Positions 26,343-34,475 of a stretch of DNA of 64,000 nucleotides are shown in pieces. The notes beneath the pieces are model-generated. The model did no database searches. It was not told the origin of the DNA and saw nothing but the letters and a program-made list of their open reading frames with translations. Origin of the DNA: Caldilineaceae bacterium (GTDB lineage: Bacteria > Chloroflexota > Anaerolineae > Caldilineales > Caldilineaceae). Location of the stretch: positions 1,377,022 to 1,441,021 of the forward strand of contig OY282376.1 of assembly GCA_958295845.1 (NCBI GenBank), written 5' to 3'. Made by a program: the position numbers and the translations under genes. Each line of letters begins with the position of its first letter. The first letter of the stretch is position 1.

Positions 26343-27245
26343 ATGTCCGCTATGAGACAGTACGAGTTTGGAGTCGTTACCGACGAGATCGATCAGGACT
26401 TTGCGCGTGCCTGTTCGATCGCCCGCGAAGAGGGTATGTCCTACGTGGAGTTGCACGAACTATGGGGAAAACAGATCCACGAGCTGACCGACTCAGAGCT
26501 GGATCGGGCACTGCGGCTCACCGAGGAGAACGGCCTCCGCTCCCATCTGGTCTGTGGGATGTTTTTCCGGCCATTTTCGCTGGCCGATCTCTCCCTGGAC
26601 GAGATGGAAAGCCATCCTCGCTTTCAAGAGCATATGGATCGGCTGGAGCGCTTCATCAGTATTGCCCATAAATTCAAGGCGCCCAACATTCGCACGTTCG
26701 GCTTTACCCGGGACGTAGGCGGCGACAACCCTTCGCCCCGCGCCCCGGACGGTGGCGGTATCGATGAGGAAACGCTGGCTAAGATCGCCAAGGGCATCCG
26801 CATCGCCTGCCAGAGGTTACAGGACGAAGGGCTGGTGTTGGCCTTGGAAAATGCCCGCTCTCTTTACGCCAATACCGGTGGCAACATGCGGCGTGTGCTT
26901 GACGCCGTGCAGATGCCCAATCTCAAAATTATCTGGGATCCGGCCAACGCCTTCGTCGCCGGCGAAGACCCGGCCGTCGGCTATCAGCAGGTGAAAGGCC
27001 ACATTGTCGATATTCACTGCAAGGACGCAGTTGTGCTCGACGAGGGCACTGGCCTGACCGCCTGGGCGCGCATCGGCGCCGGCGGAACCGACTGGCATGC
27101 CCATCTCACTCTGCTGCAAAACGAACCGGTCGATACCTATACAGTGGAAACGCACTGGCAGGCCAACGGGCAGGACAAGGCCGACAGCACGCGCCAAACA
27201 TTTGCCAGTCTGAAAGACCTTCTCGCCGACCTGCCACCGAGTTAA
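26343..27245 (+). CDS. Sugar phosphate isomerase/epimerase family TIM barrel
   Basis: 300 aa, Xylose-isomerase-like TIM barrel (AP endonuclease 2 superfamily). Ligand-like residues sit in LALENARSLYANTG (Glu), IIWDPANAF (Asp), IVDIHCKDAV (His) and YTVETHW (Glu). The start is ATG 26343 with GAGAGTG upstream. Last gene of the sugar operon. It is distinct from the 24398 epimerase and probably acts on a related intermediate. Confidence 0.9.
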   Translation: MSAMRQYEFGVVTDEIDQDFARACSIAREEGMSYVELHELWGKQIHELTDSELDRALRLTEENGLRSHLVCGMFFRPFSLADLSLDEMESHPRFQEHMDRLERFISIAHKFKAPNIRTFGFTRDVGGDNPSPRAPDGGGIDEETLAKIAKGIRIACQRLQDEGLVLALENARSLYANTGGNMRRVLDAVQMPNLKIIWDPANAFVAGEDPAVGYQQVKGHIVDIHCKDAVVLDEGTGLTAWARIGAGGTDWHAHLTLLQNEPVDTYTVETHWQANGQDKADSTRQTFASLKDLLADLPPS

Positions 27246-27336
27246 AGACATAAGAGCGTACAGAATCGGTACGACGCGAGCTGACTTCACCGGTGCTGTC
27301 GCACCTTCTATCGCCCCCCATAACCTGCTCTGCGCG

Positions 27337-29241
27337 CTACCGTTCAGCCTCCATCGCCGACCCAATCGGGAAATCAGCGGGAAGCGTCTCCGTCAACCGC
27401 TCTTCGTCAAAACCGCAACGTGGGTGCCCAAATCCGCTGAGACTCTTTCCATCCGGCTGCAGGTCGAAGATGATGTTGTCGTCGGCGCTGGAGCTCACCC
27501 CTGCCGGGATGTAATCCAACTGAAGCGCATCGCGTACCTTCCAGGCAACGATATGATCGGCGCACGGTGTGTCTCCGCTGATACCGATCGCCCCCATCAG
27601 GCTGCCGCCTGCAATATAGAGGGAGAGTCCGCCCCCTGAGCGGCTCCACCCGCCCGGCCTCTCACCCACCAGTGGATCCCCCGCCTGGCCGTAGTCGCTC
27701 GCAGGCCCCGCGTAGGCTGTCGCACTGTCCAGGGGTGTGCTCCCGTGCAATCCGTACAGGTTCCCTCCAGGCTGTGTCGCCGAATAGAGATTGCTCGTGG
27801 ACAAAGAAAGCTGCGTCAGACTGAACGCATTGGCCGTATTTGCCTTCTGAACCGAAAGCACCCGGCCGCCCGGCCACTGCGAACCCCTGTTGGCGCCGGA
27901 AAATGCGACCACGCAAACTTCCCCGTCGCGGTCAACCACGGTCGCCCACATATGGTTTCCCAGCCCGCCATTGTTACCGGCCGCAACAGCTCGCTCCAGC
28001 GCCGCCTTCACCGCGTCGTGGCTGGGCAGGCTGTCACAACCCGTGACGAACTCCGGCTCCTGTTGGCTTACGCTCGCACTCTCTACAAAGCGGATCGTGG
28101 GCGCCTCCGACACCGCGACACCTTCAAAACGGACCAACTTCCCGCGTCCCGGCTCGCCCACGCTGGCCCCGTTGATCACCACATACGCATTCCCATTGAT
28201 GTCAAAGTCCACCGACGTGGGGAAGGGCAGCCCGGTGATGACATCCTGCGACGTTTCGCCCTCGCCCACACGGATCAATGCCCCGCTGTTGGGGATCGGG
28301 CCCTCGTCCGTAAAAATGCCGAAGCGCACTGCATACAACTCGCCGTCCGGGCCGGTGCGCAAATCAGTCAACATCGTCAAATCGGTGGCGTAGTCCTCAA
28401 CACCGCCCGTGACCGGATCGACCACAACCACCTTCGCCGAACCGGGCAGGAACGGAAAACCGGGCAGCAGCGAAACGTAAATCCGGCCGTCCGCCCCAAA
28501 AGTGACGCCAGTCGGCACCGGGTCCGACTCCAGTGCGCCCCCCCGGTAGGGGTTCGGCAGCGGCCCCGGAATGCCTTCAAACACCGCAATTACCTTGGCC
28601 GTCTGGCTGACTACGTCAACCTGAACAAGTGTATTGGCGCCCGCCTCCGCTACGTATAAGAGACCGTCCGGACCGGCTGTCAACCCGTAGGGATGAGACT
28701 CCAGAACATGACCGTCCGGGTTGAGTTCCTTCTCCAGCTTCCACAGCGGCACGACCTCCAGCACGGAGCCCTGCAACACCCGCAAGACCGCCGCCGTGTC
28801 CGGTAACGCCTCTTCGCTGGCAACCCCTTGCCAGACGCCCGCCGTGGCGTACATCTCATTGTTGAGAAGAGCCAGTCGAGCGCCCCCGACAATGTCGCTG
28901 CCCAGAAAGATCGAAGGCAACGTCGCCACCAATTGCGGCTGGCCGCCGGGTGTTACGCGCAGTACCCGCGCCGTATTCCCAAAGGTCGCCCTGATAATTT
29001 CGTTTGTATTGGGATCGAGGCCCCCCACATCAACTTCCTGGTCCCCGCCCAGTCCGACGTCAATGACCCAGACACTGCCGTCATCGATCGTCAGCACACC
29101 CTGCGGTCCATTCAGGCCGTCCACGATCACCGTGCCGCCGCTCTCCCGTTCCTGCGCCATCGCGCTGTCGGACGCGATCCATAGCGCTGACACAACCGCC
29201 AGCGCCAGTACGCCGCTGAAGACAATTCGGATAACTTTCAA
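27337..29241 (-). CDS. ScyD/ScyE-type beta-propeller fused to a GlcG/HbpS domain, secreted
   Basis: 634 aa from a TTG at 29239-29241, which has GGAGGAGG upstream. The frame continues to 29367 without support. A Sec signal peptide (VIRIVFSGVLALAVVSALWIASDSAMAQ) is followed by NHL-like blades (GLNGPQGVLTIDDGSVWVID, HPYGLTAGPDGLLYVAEAG, PTGVTFGADGRIYVSLLPG) typical of ScyD/ScyE proteins. The last 180 residues form a GlcG/HbpS (DUF336) domain: HDAVKAALERAVAAGNNGG, VVAFSGANRGSQWPGGRVLSVQKANTANAF, GGGLSLYIAGGSLMGAIGISGDTPCADH. HbpS-type domains can bind haem. Both halves are known separately; the fusion is uncommon. The next gene upstream is the LysM-cytochrome c fusion. Confidence 0.87.
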   Translation of the reverse strand: MKVIRIVFSGVLALAVVSALWIASDSAMAQERESGGTVIVDGLNGPQGVLTIDDGSVWVIDVGLGGDQEVDVGGLDPNTNEIIRATFGNTARVLRVTPGGQPQLVATLPSIFLGSDIVGGARLALLNNEMYATAGVWQGVASEEALPDTAAVLRVLQGSVLEVVPLWKLEKELNPDGHVLESHPYGLTAGPDGLLYVAEAGANTLVQVDVVSQTAKVIAVFEGIPGPLPNPYRGGALESDPVPTGVTFGADGRIYVSLLPGFPFLPGSAKVVVVDPVTGGVEDYATDLTMLTDLRTGPDGELYAVRFGIFTDEGPIPNSGALIRVGEGETSQDVITGLPFPTSVDFDINGNAYVVINGASVGEPGRGKLVRFEGVAVSEAPTIRFVESASVSQQEPEFVTGCDSLPSHDAVKAALERAVAAGNNGGLGNHMWATVVDRDGEVCVVAFSGANRGSQWPGGRVLSVQKANTANAFSLTQLSLSTSNLYSATQPGGNLYGLHGSTPLDSATAYAGPASDYGQAGDPLVGERPGGWSRSGGGLSLYIAGGSLMGAIGISGDTPCADHIVAWKVRDALQLDYIPAGVSSSADDNIIFDLQPDGKSLSGFGHPRCGFDEERLTETLPADFPIGSAMEAER

Positions 29242-29371
29242 TTGTTTCCTCCTCCCCGCGTCGCGTCCTGATGACGCAGTCAAGTGCGGGGCGCGCGAAC
29301 GCATTTCGAAAAAGTTTCTCGCTGAACAGCGCAAGCTCGACAGGGCCACAGAATGCGACATTCTCATGCGT

Positions 29372-30718
29372 CTACTGGCCCGCCAGGAATACGATCAGCG
29401 CTTCCAGGTCTTCTTCTTGGATATGACGATAGGACGGCATCTTGTGAGGACTCAGTGCATATCCCTCAACATAGTACTTGTCCGGATCAGTGATACTCTC
29501 GTACAAGTAGGTGTACACATCCGTCGCTTCGCCTGTGTAAGCGGGATCCTCGATCCGGGTGCCCGCCATTTCAACCATTTCGCCGTGCGTGGGCCCAAAA
29601 ATGCCTCTCGTCCCCGCGCTTTCAAGCTGATGACAGACGCCGCAATACTGCTCTTTATAAACAGTCAGTCCCCGCGCTGCTAGCGCGGCAATCTCCTCCT
29701 CCGAAAGCTTGCCCAGGTCCGACGCGCTTCTGACGCCGTTTCCCTCAACCTGGCGCAACATCAGGGCCACGTGCAATATCCACGAGATTCGCAGAACATC
29801 TCCGGATTGCAGCGCCCGCTCGCTGAAATCGTCGTTGACATCCTTCAGCGCCTCTATGTTAATGCCCGTTTCCTCCGCAACGCTTTCCCATGTGTCGCCG
29901 GGCTGAACAGTGTACGTTCCCGGCTGACTGGCGGCGCTCTGTGCCCTGCCCCGCCCTTCTCTCGCCCTGACATAGGCAGCTGCAAGAGCAGGCGCTCCGC
30001 CGGTCCATCCCCGCGCTGCCCCCACGTTGCGAACCTCGCCCGGCAAACGGCGGATCGTCATCTCATCGCCGGCCCGAATCCCGACACCTCGCATTGCCCA
30101 CAAATTGAAATTGTCCAGGAGCAGATCCAGATACGTGACCGAATACCTGCCGGCTATCCTCTCCCAGCTATCTCCTGCTTGCACTTCATACAGTAAGGGC
30201 TGCACCGCGGCATCCGCGCCGAGACCGGGGATGGCTAACTGGTCGCCCGCACGTATCTCCTCGCCCCGCAGCTGCCACAGCTCCGTATTGGTCTCTTTCA
30301 ACAGCGCCTCAGCCAAATCGAATCTGCCGGCTATCACAGACCACTGCTCGCCCATTCTCGCCGTGTAGACGTAATCCAGGGCACTGTCAACCGTGTACGG
30401 CCGCGCAAATCCCGCGTCCGCAACCGGTGCTGCGGCGTCGCTCCGCCCCTGTACACTTGACTGGTTTGTACCCGTCACAGCCTGCCGGGCGCTGTCCGGC
30501 GTCGCCTCCGGTGTCGCTGTAGCAGCGTTTCCTTCCTCCCCCTGTTGTGCGAGCGCCACTGCCTGCTCCGCCGCCGAACCATCGCGCGACAAGTGATACA
30601 CAGTGAAGCCTGCTACGATCAACGCACCCAGCAGCACCGCGCGCGCCAACAGACTGACGCGTCTGCCCGCGCCCCGAAGGCGGTCGTACAATCCATGATT
30701 ACCGTCCGAGCTTCTCAT
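29372..30718 (-). CDS. Triple-LysM protein fused to a C-terminal cytochrome c domain
   Basis: 448 aa. A membrane anchor near residues 21-44 is followed by a low-complexity spacer. Three LysM-like modules come next (about 116-165, 177-224 and 267-312; for example YEVQAGDSWERIAGRYSV and YTVQPGDTWESVAEETGI). Then a class I cytochrome c domain carries CGVCH (Cys359-His363) and KMPSY (Met427) as probable axial ligand. LysM modules bind peptidoglycan or related glycans, so the haem domain would be held near the cell wall. The start is ATG 30716-30718. It follows a terminator hairpin and precedes the propeller-HbpS gene by about 130 nt. Confidence 0.85.
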   Translation of the reverse strand: MRSSDGNHGLYDRLRGAGRRVSLLARAVLLGALIVAGFTVYHLSRDGSAAEQAVALAQQGEEGNAATATPEATPDSARQAVTGTNQSSVQGRSDAAAPVADAGFARPYTVDSALDYVYTARMGEQWSVIAGRFDLAEALLKETNTELWQLRGEEIRAGDQLAIPGLGADAAVQPLLYEVQAGDSWERIAGRYSVTYLDLLLDNFNLWAMRGVGIRAGDEMTIRRLPGEVRNVGAARGWTGGAPALAAAYVRAREGRGRAQSAASQPGTYTVQPGDTWESVAEETGINIEALKDVNDDFSERALQSGDVLRISWILHVALMLRQVEGNGVRSASDLGKLSEEEIAALAARGLTVYKEQYCGVCHQLESAGTRGIFGPTHGEMVEMAGTRIEDPAYTGEATDVYTYLYESITDPDKYYVEGYALSPHKMPSYRHIQEEDLEALIVFLAGQ

Positions 30719-30750
30719 CTTTCAGCTTCTGCTTACGTTTCGAAGAGATA

Positions 30751-30797
30751 AAAATAAGAGAGGAATTAGAGATTCGGTCTCTCTATCAACTCCTCTC
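30751..30797 (-). terminator. Nested hairpin, terminator of the J-like/SH3 gene
   Basis: Outer arms GAGAGGA (30758-30764) and TCCTCTC (30791-30797) enclose inner arms TAGAGA (30767-30772) and TCTCTA (30780-30785). On the minus strand the structure is followed by a T-rich tract (complement of 30751-30757). It separates the 30927 gene from the LysM-cytochrome gene. Confidence 0.6.
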
Positions 30798-30926
30798 TCT
30801 ATTCGATCCTGCCGCGCTATATCTATTCTATCCACTAAAACGTGAAAACAAAAGAAGCGATCTTCCTCCGTATTCGCACGAGTGGACGAAAACGAAACTC
30901 ACCAGGCGGTGAGGCAGGACAACCGT

Positions 30927-31991
30927 TCATTCCACGGCGCCATCCGGGAACCCTTCGACAGCCGCTCCCGGCAGGATATCGCCATCACCGAAAACAGGCA
31001 GGCTTTCCGTTTCTCCATCTACGGCAATGGTCCACGCAGCAATCCAACCTGTATAATCGCCGGTTGTAGCAACATACCAGCTACCGTCCTCCAGCCTGCC
31101 GATCACCCGGTACGTCTGGTCGTCGCCAAGCAGCTTCAGCACAGGTCCGGCCGCTTCTGGCTGCCCACGCAGATTCACCGACGGATGCAGGAGTGTGCCG
31201 GTAAGACCGGAATGCGGCCCCGTAGTTACGGTGTCAAAGTCGCTCTCCAGGGGTTCGTACGAACTGATCAGAGCCAGCGCAGTCGCAGTCGCCCGCGCAG
31301 TGACCGGCTCCCCGCGATTAGCCGGAAACACAACCGCGCCGATGATCCCAATGACGAGGACCCCGATGATGAGGAACGGCCAGCCCCTCCACCCCTGAGG
31401 AATTCGCTGCGTGGTCGGTATTTGAGCCGGACCCTGATAGGTTGGCCCTGCCAGCCGCGGCGGTCGCTGCACATCCGCCCGTTCGAAATTCGTGAAAATC
31501 GACGCCAGCTCAGCTTCGTATCTGGGGTCGACACGCCACTCATTCACCCTGGCATTGTACGCACGCCCTGTTTCCGGAATGGCCGTGCTGACCGCTTCGT
31601 GTATCGCGGTGAAATCCTGCGCCCAGCCCACACGAATATAGATCGAACCATTCTCCACGCGTTGGTACGACAGCCACGCATCCGGAGGTTCGATTCTCTT
31701 GCGCGCAACCTCTATCTCGTCCTCGGTCATCGGAACAAGCCGCGCGTCCTTCAGCGCCTCGTCGTGCGTCCAGCGCTTCAGAGGATTGGAGAGCAGCCGG
31801 TACGCCTCATCAATCTTCGCCAGGATCGGGTCCGACGGCTCCGGCCCCGCGATCAGGACAGTATCGTCCAGATATTCGCCCGTGTGCATACGCACCTGGC
31901 GCCTGTAGGCCGCGTCAAGCACCTTCTGCGAGGCGTTCGGCTGAACACCCAATATCTGATAGTAACTTTCCAGGGATTTGTCTTCCACCAT
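30927..31991 (-). CDS. Degenerate J-domain protein with membrane helix and SH3-like C-terminus
   Basis: 354 aa. The N-terminus resembles DnaJ: SYYQILGVQPNASQKVLDAAYRRQVRMH, then IDEAYRLLSNPLKRWTHDEAL. The HPD tripeptide that activates Hsp70 is replaced by HTG. A middle block (IYIRVGWAQDFTAIHEAVSTAI...YNARVNEWRVD) looks like a small helical/beta module found next to helicase or J-like domains. One transmembrane helix (GWPFLIIGVLVIGIIGAVVF) follows. A bacterial SH3-like domain ends the protein (VNLRGQPEAAGPVLKLL, YRVIGRLEDGSWYVATTG, GWIAAW). Function unknown. Confidence 0.8.
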   Translation of the reverse strand: MVEDKSLESYYQILGVQPNASQKVLDAAYRRQVRMHTGEYLDDTVLIAGPEPSDPILAKIDEAYRLLSNPLKRWTHDEALKDARLVPMTEDEIEVARKRIEPPDAWLSYQRVENGSIYIRVGWAQDFTAIHEAVSTAIPETGRAYNARVNEWRVDPRYEAELASIFTNFERADVQRPPRLAGPTYQGPAQIPTTQRIPQGWRGWPFLIIGVLVIGIIGAVVFPANRGEPVTARATATALALISSYEPLESDFDTVTTGPHSGLTGTLLHPSVNLRGQPEAAGPVLKLLGDDQTYRVIGRLEDGSWYVATTGDYTGWIAAWTIAVDGETESLPVFGDGDILPGAAVEGFPDGAVE

Positions 31992-32127
31992 CCGTGGCCC
32001 GTACCAGCGTTGAGGAGGCCGCCCAAACCACCGATTCCATCTGCCGCCTGCGGCCCAGGCAGAATAGAGCGAATAATGAACGCACCCGAACTGCCAGCGC
32101 TTCCATCAATTTTCGCGCTTGCGATGC

Positions 32128-33123
32128 CTAGCGCCTGACATCATCCGAGTAGCCGCCGCCCTCCACCAGCGCGGCCACTTCCTCCCTCTCAAACAGCCCC
32201 ATGTCACCGGGGATCGTATACTTCATCGCCGCCGCCGCCGCCCCCCACCGCAGAGCGTCCGCCAGCCATCCCTCCCTGTCATGGTGCAGGTAACGGTAAA
32301 GAACGCCCGCTGTGAAAGCATCCCCTGCGCCGATCCGACCGATAGTTCCCCCGCCCGGAAAGATCGGCTGGCGCATCGGCGCCTCACCCGGTACCGCCGC
32401 AATCGAACCGTCACCGCCCAACGTGAGAATGACCGTCGCCTGCGGGAAAAACTGCCGCAGCGCGGCCAGCGCCTCTTCCGGGCTGACCTCTTCAGGCAGA
32501 CCATAGTGGGTCTGCGCATCGCGAATCGGCGCAAAAACGATGTCCGCCGCCTCGGCAAAGGGGTGGCAAACACTGCGCGACGCCTCAGGACTCCACAGCA
32601 TGGAGCGGTAGTTGAAATCGAAACTCACGCTCCAGCCAGCCGCTCGCGCCAGCGCGAGAGCGCGCCCTGCCGTCGCCGCCGAGCTCTCGCTTATCGCAAG
32701 CGTGATGCCTGTCAGATGCAGATGCCGCCCGCCCGTCTCGCTGAACAACTCTACCGGCAGTTCATCCGGTGTCATGCGGCTCGCCGCCGAATCGGCCCGG
32801 TCGTAGATGATCGAAGTCGCCCGCGCGCCGTCGCCGAATTCCACAAAAAATGTTCCCAACCGTTCGCCCTCAGCCCAGACGATGTGCGAGGTGTCCACGC
32901 CGTGTCCCATCAACGTGCGCGCGATCCGCAGTCCCAGAGCATTCTCCGGCATGCGCGAAATCCACGTCGTCCGCACACCAAGCCGCGTCAGGGCGACCGC
33001 CGTGTTCGACTCCGTCCCCCCAGCCTCCAGCTCAAAGTACGCCGCCTGTTCTATCCGCAACTGGCCGGGCGGCGCCATGCGCAGCAGCGTCTCGCCCATC
33101 GTTACTACGTCGAATCCGCTCAT
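32128..33123 (-). CDS. kdgK: PfkB-family sugar kinase, probably 2-keto-3-deoxygluconate kinase
   Basis: 331 aa from ATG 33121-33123, which overlaps the aldolase stop by 4 nt (ATGA). The upstream in-frame extension to 33207 lies within the aldolase gene. PfkB motifs are GGTESNTAVALTRLG near the N-terminus and GTIGRIGAGDAFTAGVLY near the C-terminus, the latter with the catalytic Asp. FGDGARATSIIYDRADSAA and FDFNYRSMLW are typical of KDG kinases. The reaction is ATP + 2-keto-3-deoxygluconate to KDPG, the substrate of the adjacent aldolase. Confidence 0.88.
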   Translation of the reverse strand: MSGFDVVTMGETLLRMAPPGQLRIEQAAYFELEAGGTESNTAVALTRLGVRTTWISRMPENALGLRIARTLMGHGVDTSHIVWAEGERLGTFFVEFGDGARATSIIYDRADSAASRMTPDELPVELFSETGGRHLHLTGITLAISESSAATAGRALALARAAGWSVSFDFNYRSMLWSPEASRSVCHPFAEAADIVFAPIRDAQTHYGLPEEVSPEEALAALRQFFPQATVILTLGGDGSIAAVPGEAPMRQPIFPGGGTIGRIGAGDAFTAGVLYRYLHHDREGWLADALRWGAAAAAMKYTIPGDMGLFEREEVAALVEGGGYSDDVRR

Positions 33124-33785
33124 AGCGCCGCGCGCGCCTCCCCTACAGCTGCCACAAACCTGCCAGCCTGCTCCGTCACTGCCTGCCAGTTCCCGTCCTC
33201 CACCCAATCCTTGCGCACCAGCGCGCTGCCTACGCCTACTGCCACCGCGCCCGCGCCCACAAACTCACCTGCATTTTCCAGACCGACCCCGCCCGTCGGC
33301 ATCAGCCTCAGATGGGGCAGCGGCGCCAGTATATCTTTGAAGTAGCCCGGCCCCAGCTTCGTTGCCGGAAAGACCTTCACCACCGCCGCGCCGGCCACCC
33401 ACGCCGTCTGGATCTCCGTCGGCGTAAACGCGCCCGGCATGACCGGAACACCGTGTGTTGTGCACAAGTCCACCGTCGGCAGGTCCAGCGTCGGCGCAAC
33501 CACAAACTGCGCCCCGTTTGCAATAGCCTCCGCCGCCATCTTCCGGTTCAGCACAGAACCCATGCCCAAAGCCGCCGCGCCTTCAGCGAAAGCCTTCACC
33601 CGCGCCCGCAGCAGCGAGAGCGCCTCCAGCGCGCCCGGGCTGGTCATCGTCAGCTCAACGGCCGTCACGCCGCCGTCCAGCAGTGCCTCGGCCAGACCGA
33701 CCGCCCCCGCCAGATCAGGCAGCCGCACAACCGGCACCACCCCGCCCTTCTCGATCAATTGTACCGTTCTATCTGGAGTATTCAT
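33120..33785 (-). CDS. eda: KHG/KDPG aldolase
   Basis: 221 aa from ATG 33783-33785. The frame is open to 33851, but that region is the predicted transcription start and operator array, so the longer start is rejected. EKGGVVPVVRLPD, AVELTMTSPGALEAL (general-base Glu), FVVAPTLDLPTVDLC, MPGAFTPTEIQTAW, VVKVFPATKLGP (Schiff-base Lys) and LMPTGGVGLENAGEF are all present. The enzyme splits KDPG into pyruvate and glyceraldehyde 3-phosphate. It is co-translated with the KDG kinase and preceded by a strong promoter with three repeated sites. Confidence 0.93.
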   Translation of the reverse strand: MNTPDRTVQLIEKGGVVPVVRLPDLAGAVGLAEALLDGGVTAVELTMTSPGALEALSLLRARVKAFAEGAAALGMGSVLNRKMAAEAIANGAQFVVAPTLDLPTVDLCTTHGVPVMPGAFTPTEIQTAWVAGAAVVKVFPATKLGPGYFKDILAPLPHLRLMPTGGVGLENAGEFVGAGAVAVGVGSALVRKDWVEDGNWQAVTEQAGRFVAAVGEARAAL

Positions 33786-33817
33786 GCCAAAATCTGAAAG
33801 CGAACAAGCAGCCAACG

Positions 33818-33890
33818 GATCACGCGTATCAATGTGGGTCACGCGTATCATTCACTGGTATCATTATAGTGTAGAACCGGTCTTTAGCAA
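33818..33890 (-). promoter_or_regulatory. Promoter and triple operator of eda-kdgK
   Basis: Minus strand: -35 TTGCTA (33890-33885), a 16-nt spacer, perfect -10 TATAAT (33868-33863), and a predicted start near 33856. Written on the plus strand, TCACGCGTATCA occurs at 33820-33831 and 33839-33850 (period 19 bp). A variant TCACTGGTATCA at 33852-33863 overlaps the -10. The two exact copies sit just downstream of the start point, where a bound repressor would block initiation. Confidence 0.75.
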
Positions 33891-34000
33891 ACGGGATGGC
33901 GAAAATGAGGGCATCCCACAATGGGGGTGAACCCTCTTGTACCTCTGGTATCGACTTGCCCGTGTCCTGTCTTCCCCCCATCCCCGAAAAGTCGCCCATT

Positions 34001-34290
34001 CACTAACCACTGACCACTGACCACTGACCACTGCCCTTCTGATACACTGAAACCCGTCCCTACGCCGCCAGAATCCGCTAACAGAAAGGTCCCGCGGTGA
34101 GAATCCTGGTAACCGGCGGCACAGGCCGGGTCGGCGCCAATCTGTGCACCCGCCTCATGGCCGAAGGTCTCAAATCCGCGCCCTCCTTTACCCCAGAGAC
34201 ATGCGCAATCTGGACGACATAGGCCGGTCCGTCCAGGGCACAGAGGCCGTCTACTACCTCGCCGTCGCCTGGTGGGCGGCAACCATTCCT
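34001..34290 (+). pseudogene. Decayed copy of the extended SDR gene with its upstream heptamer array
   Basis: 34001-34033 is a short CCACTGA heptamer array. The next 60 bp match the leader of the gene at 38062 (ACAGAAAGGTCCC before GTG). From GTG 34097 the frame encodes RILVTGGTGRVGANL-TRLMAEG, nearly the same as the SDRs at 38062 and 39473. It then jumps, through an internal deletion and frame change, to RNLDDIGRSVQGTEAVYYLAVAW and loses similarity. The rest of the gene is absent. Confidence 0.8.
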
Positions 34291-34475
34291 GGCCTCGCCA
34301 CAATGACGGCAGTTCTCTCCATCAATATCGTCGGCGACTGGCTGCGGGACAGACTCGATCCGAAACTGCAAACCTGACCCCAATGTCGGCGTCCCGCTTT
34401 CCGATTCCCAATTCGCAATACGGATAAGAGGGCTCTCGCCGTGCACAAAAATGCAGAAGCAGCGGAGGCGCGAAG

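Noticed and set aside
33786..33851. Upstream start of the KDPG aldolase at 33851
   Set aside because: It would fall at the predicted transcription start and translate through the operator repeats; the family N-terminus begins at 33785.
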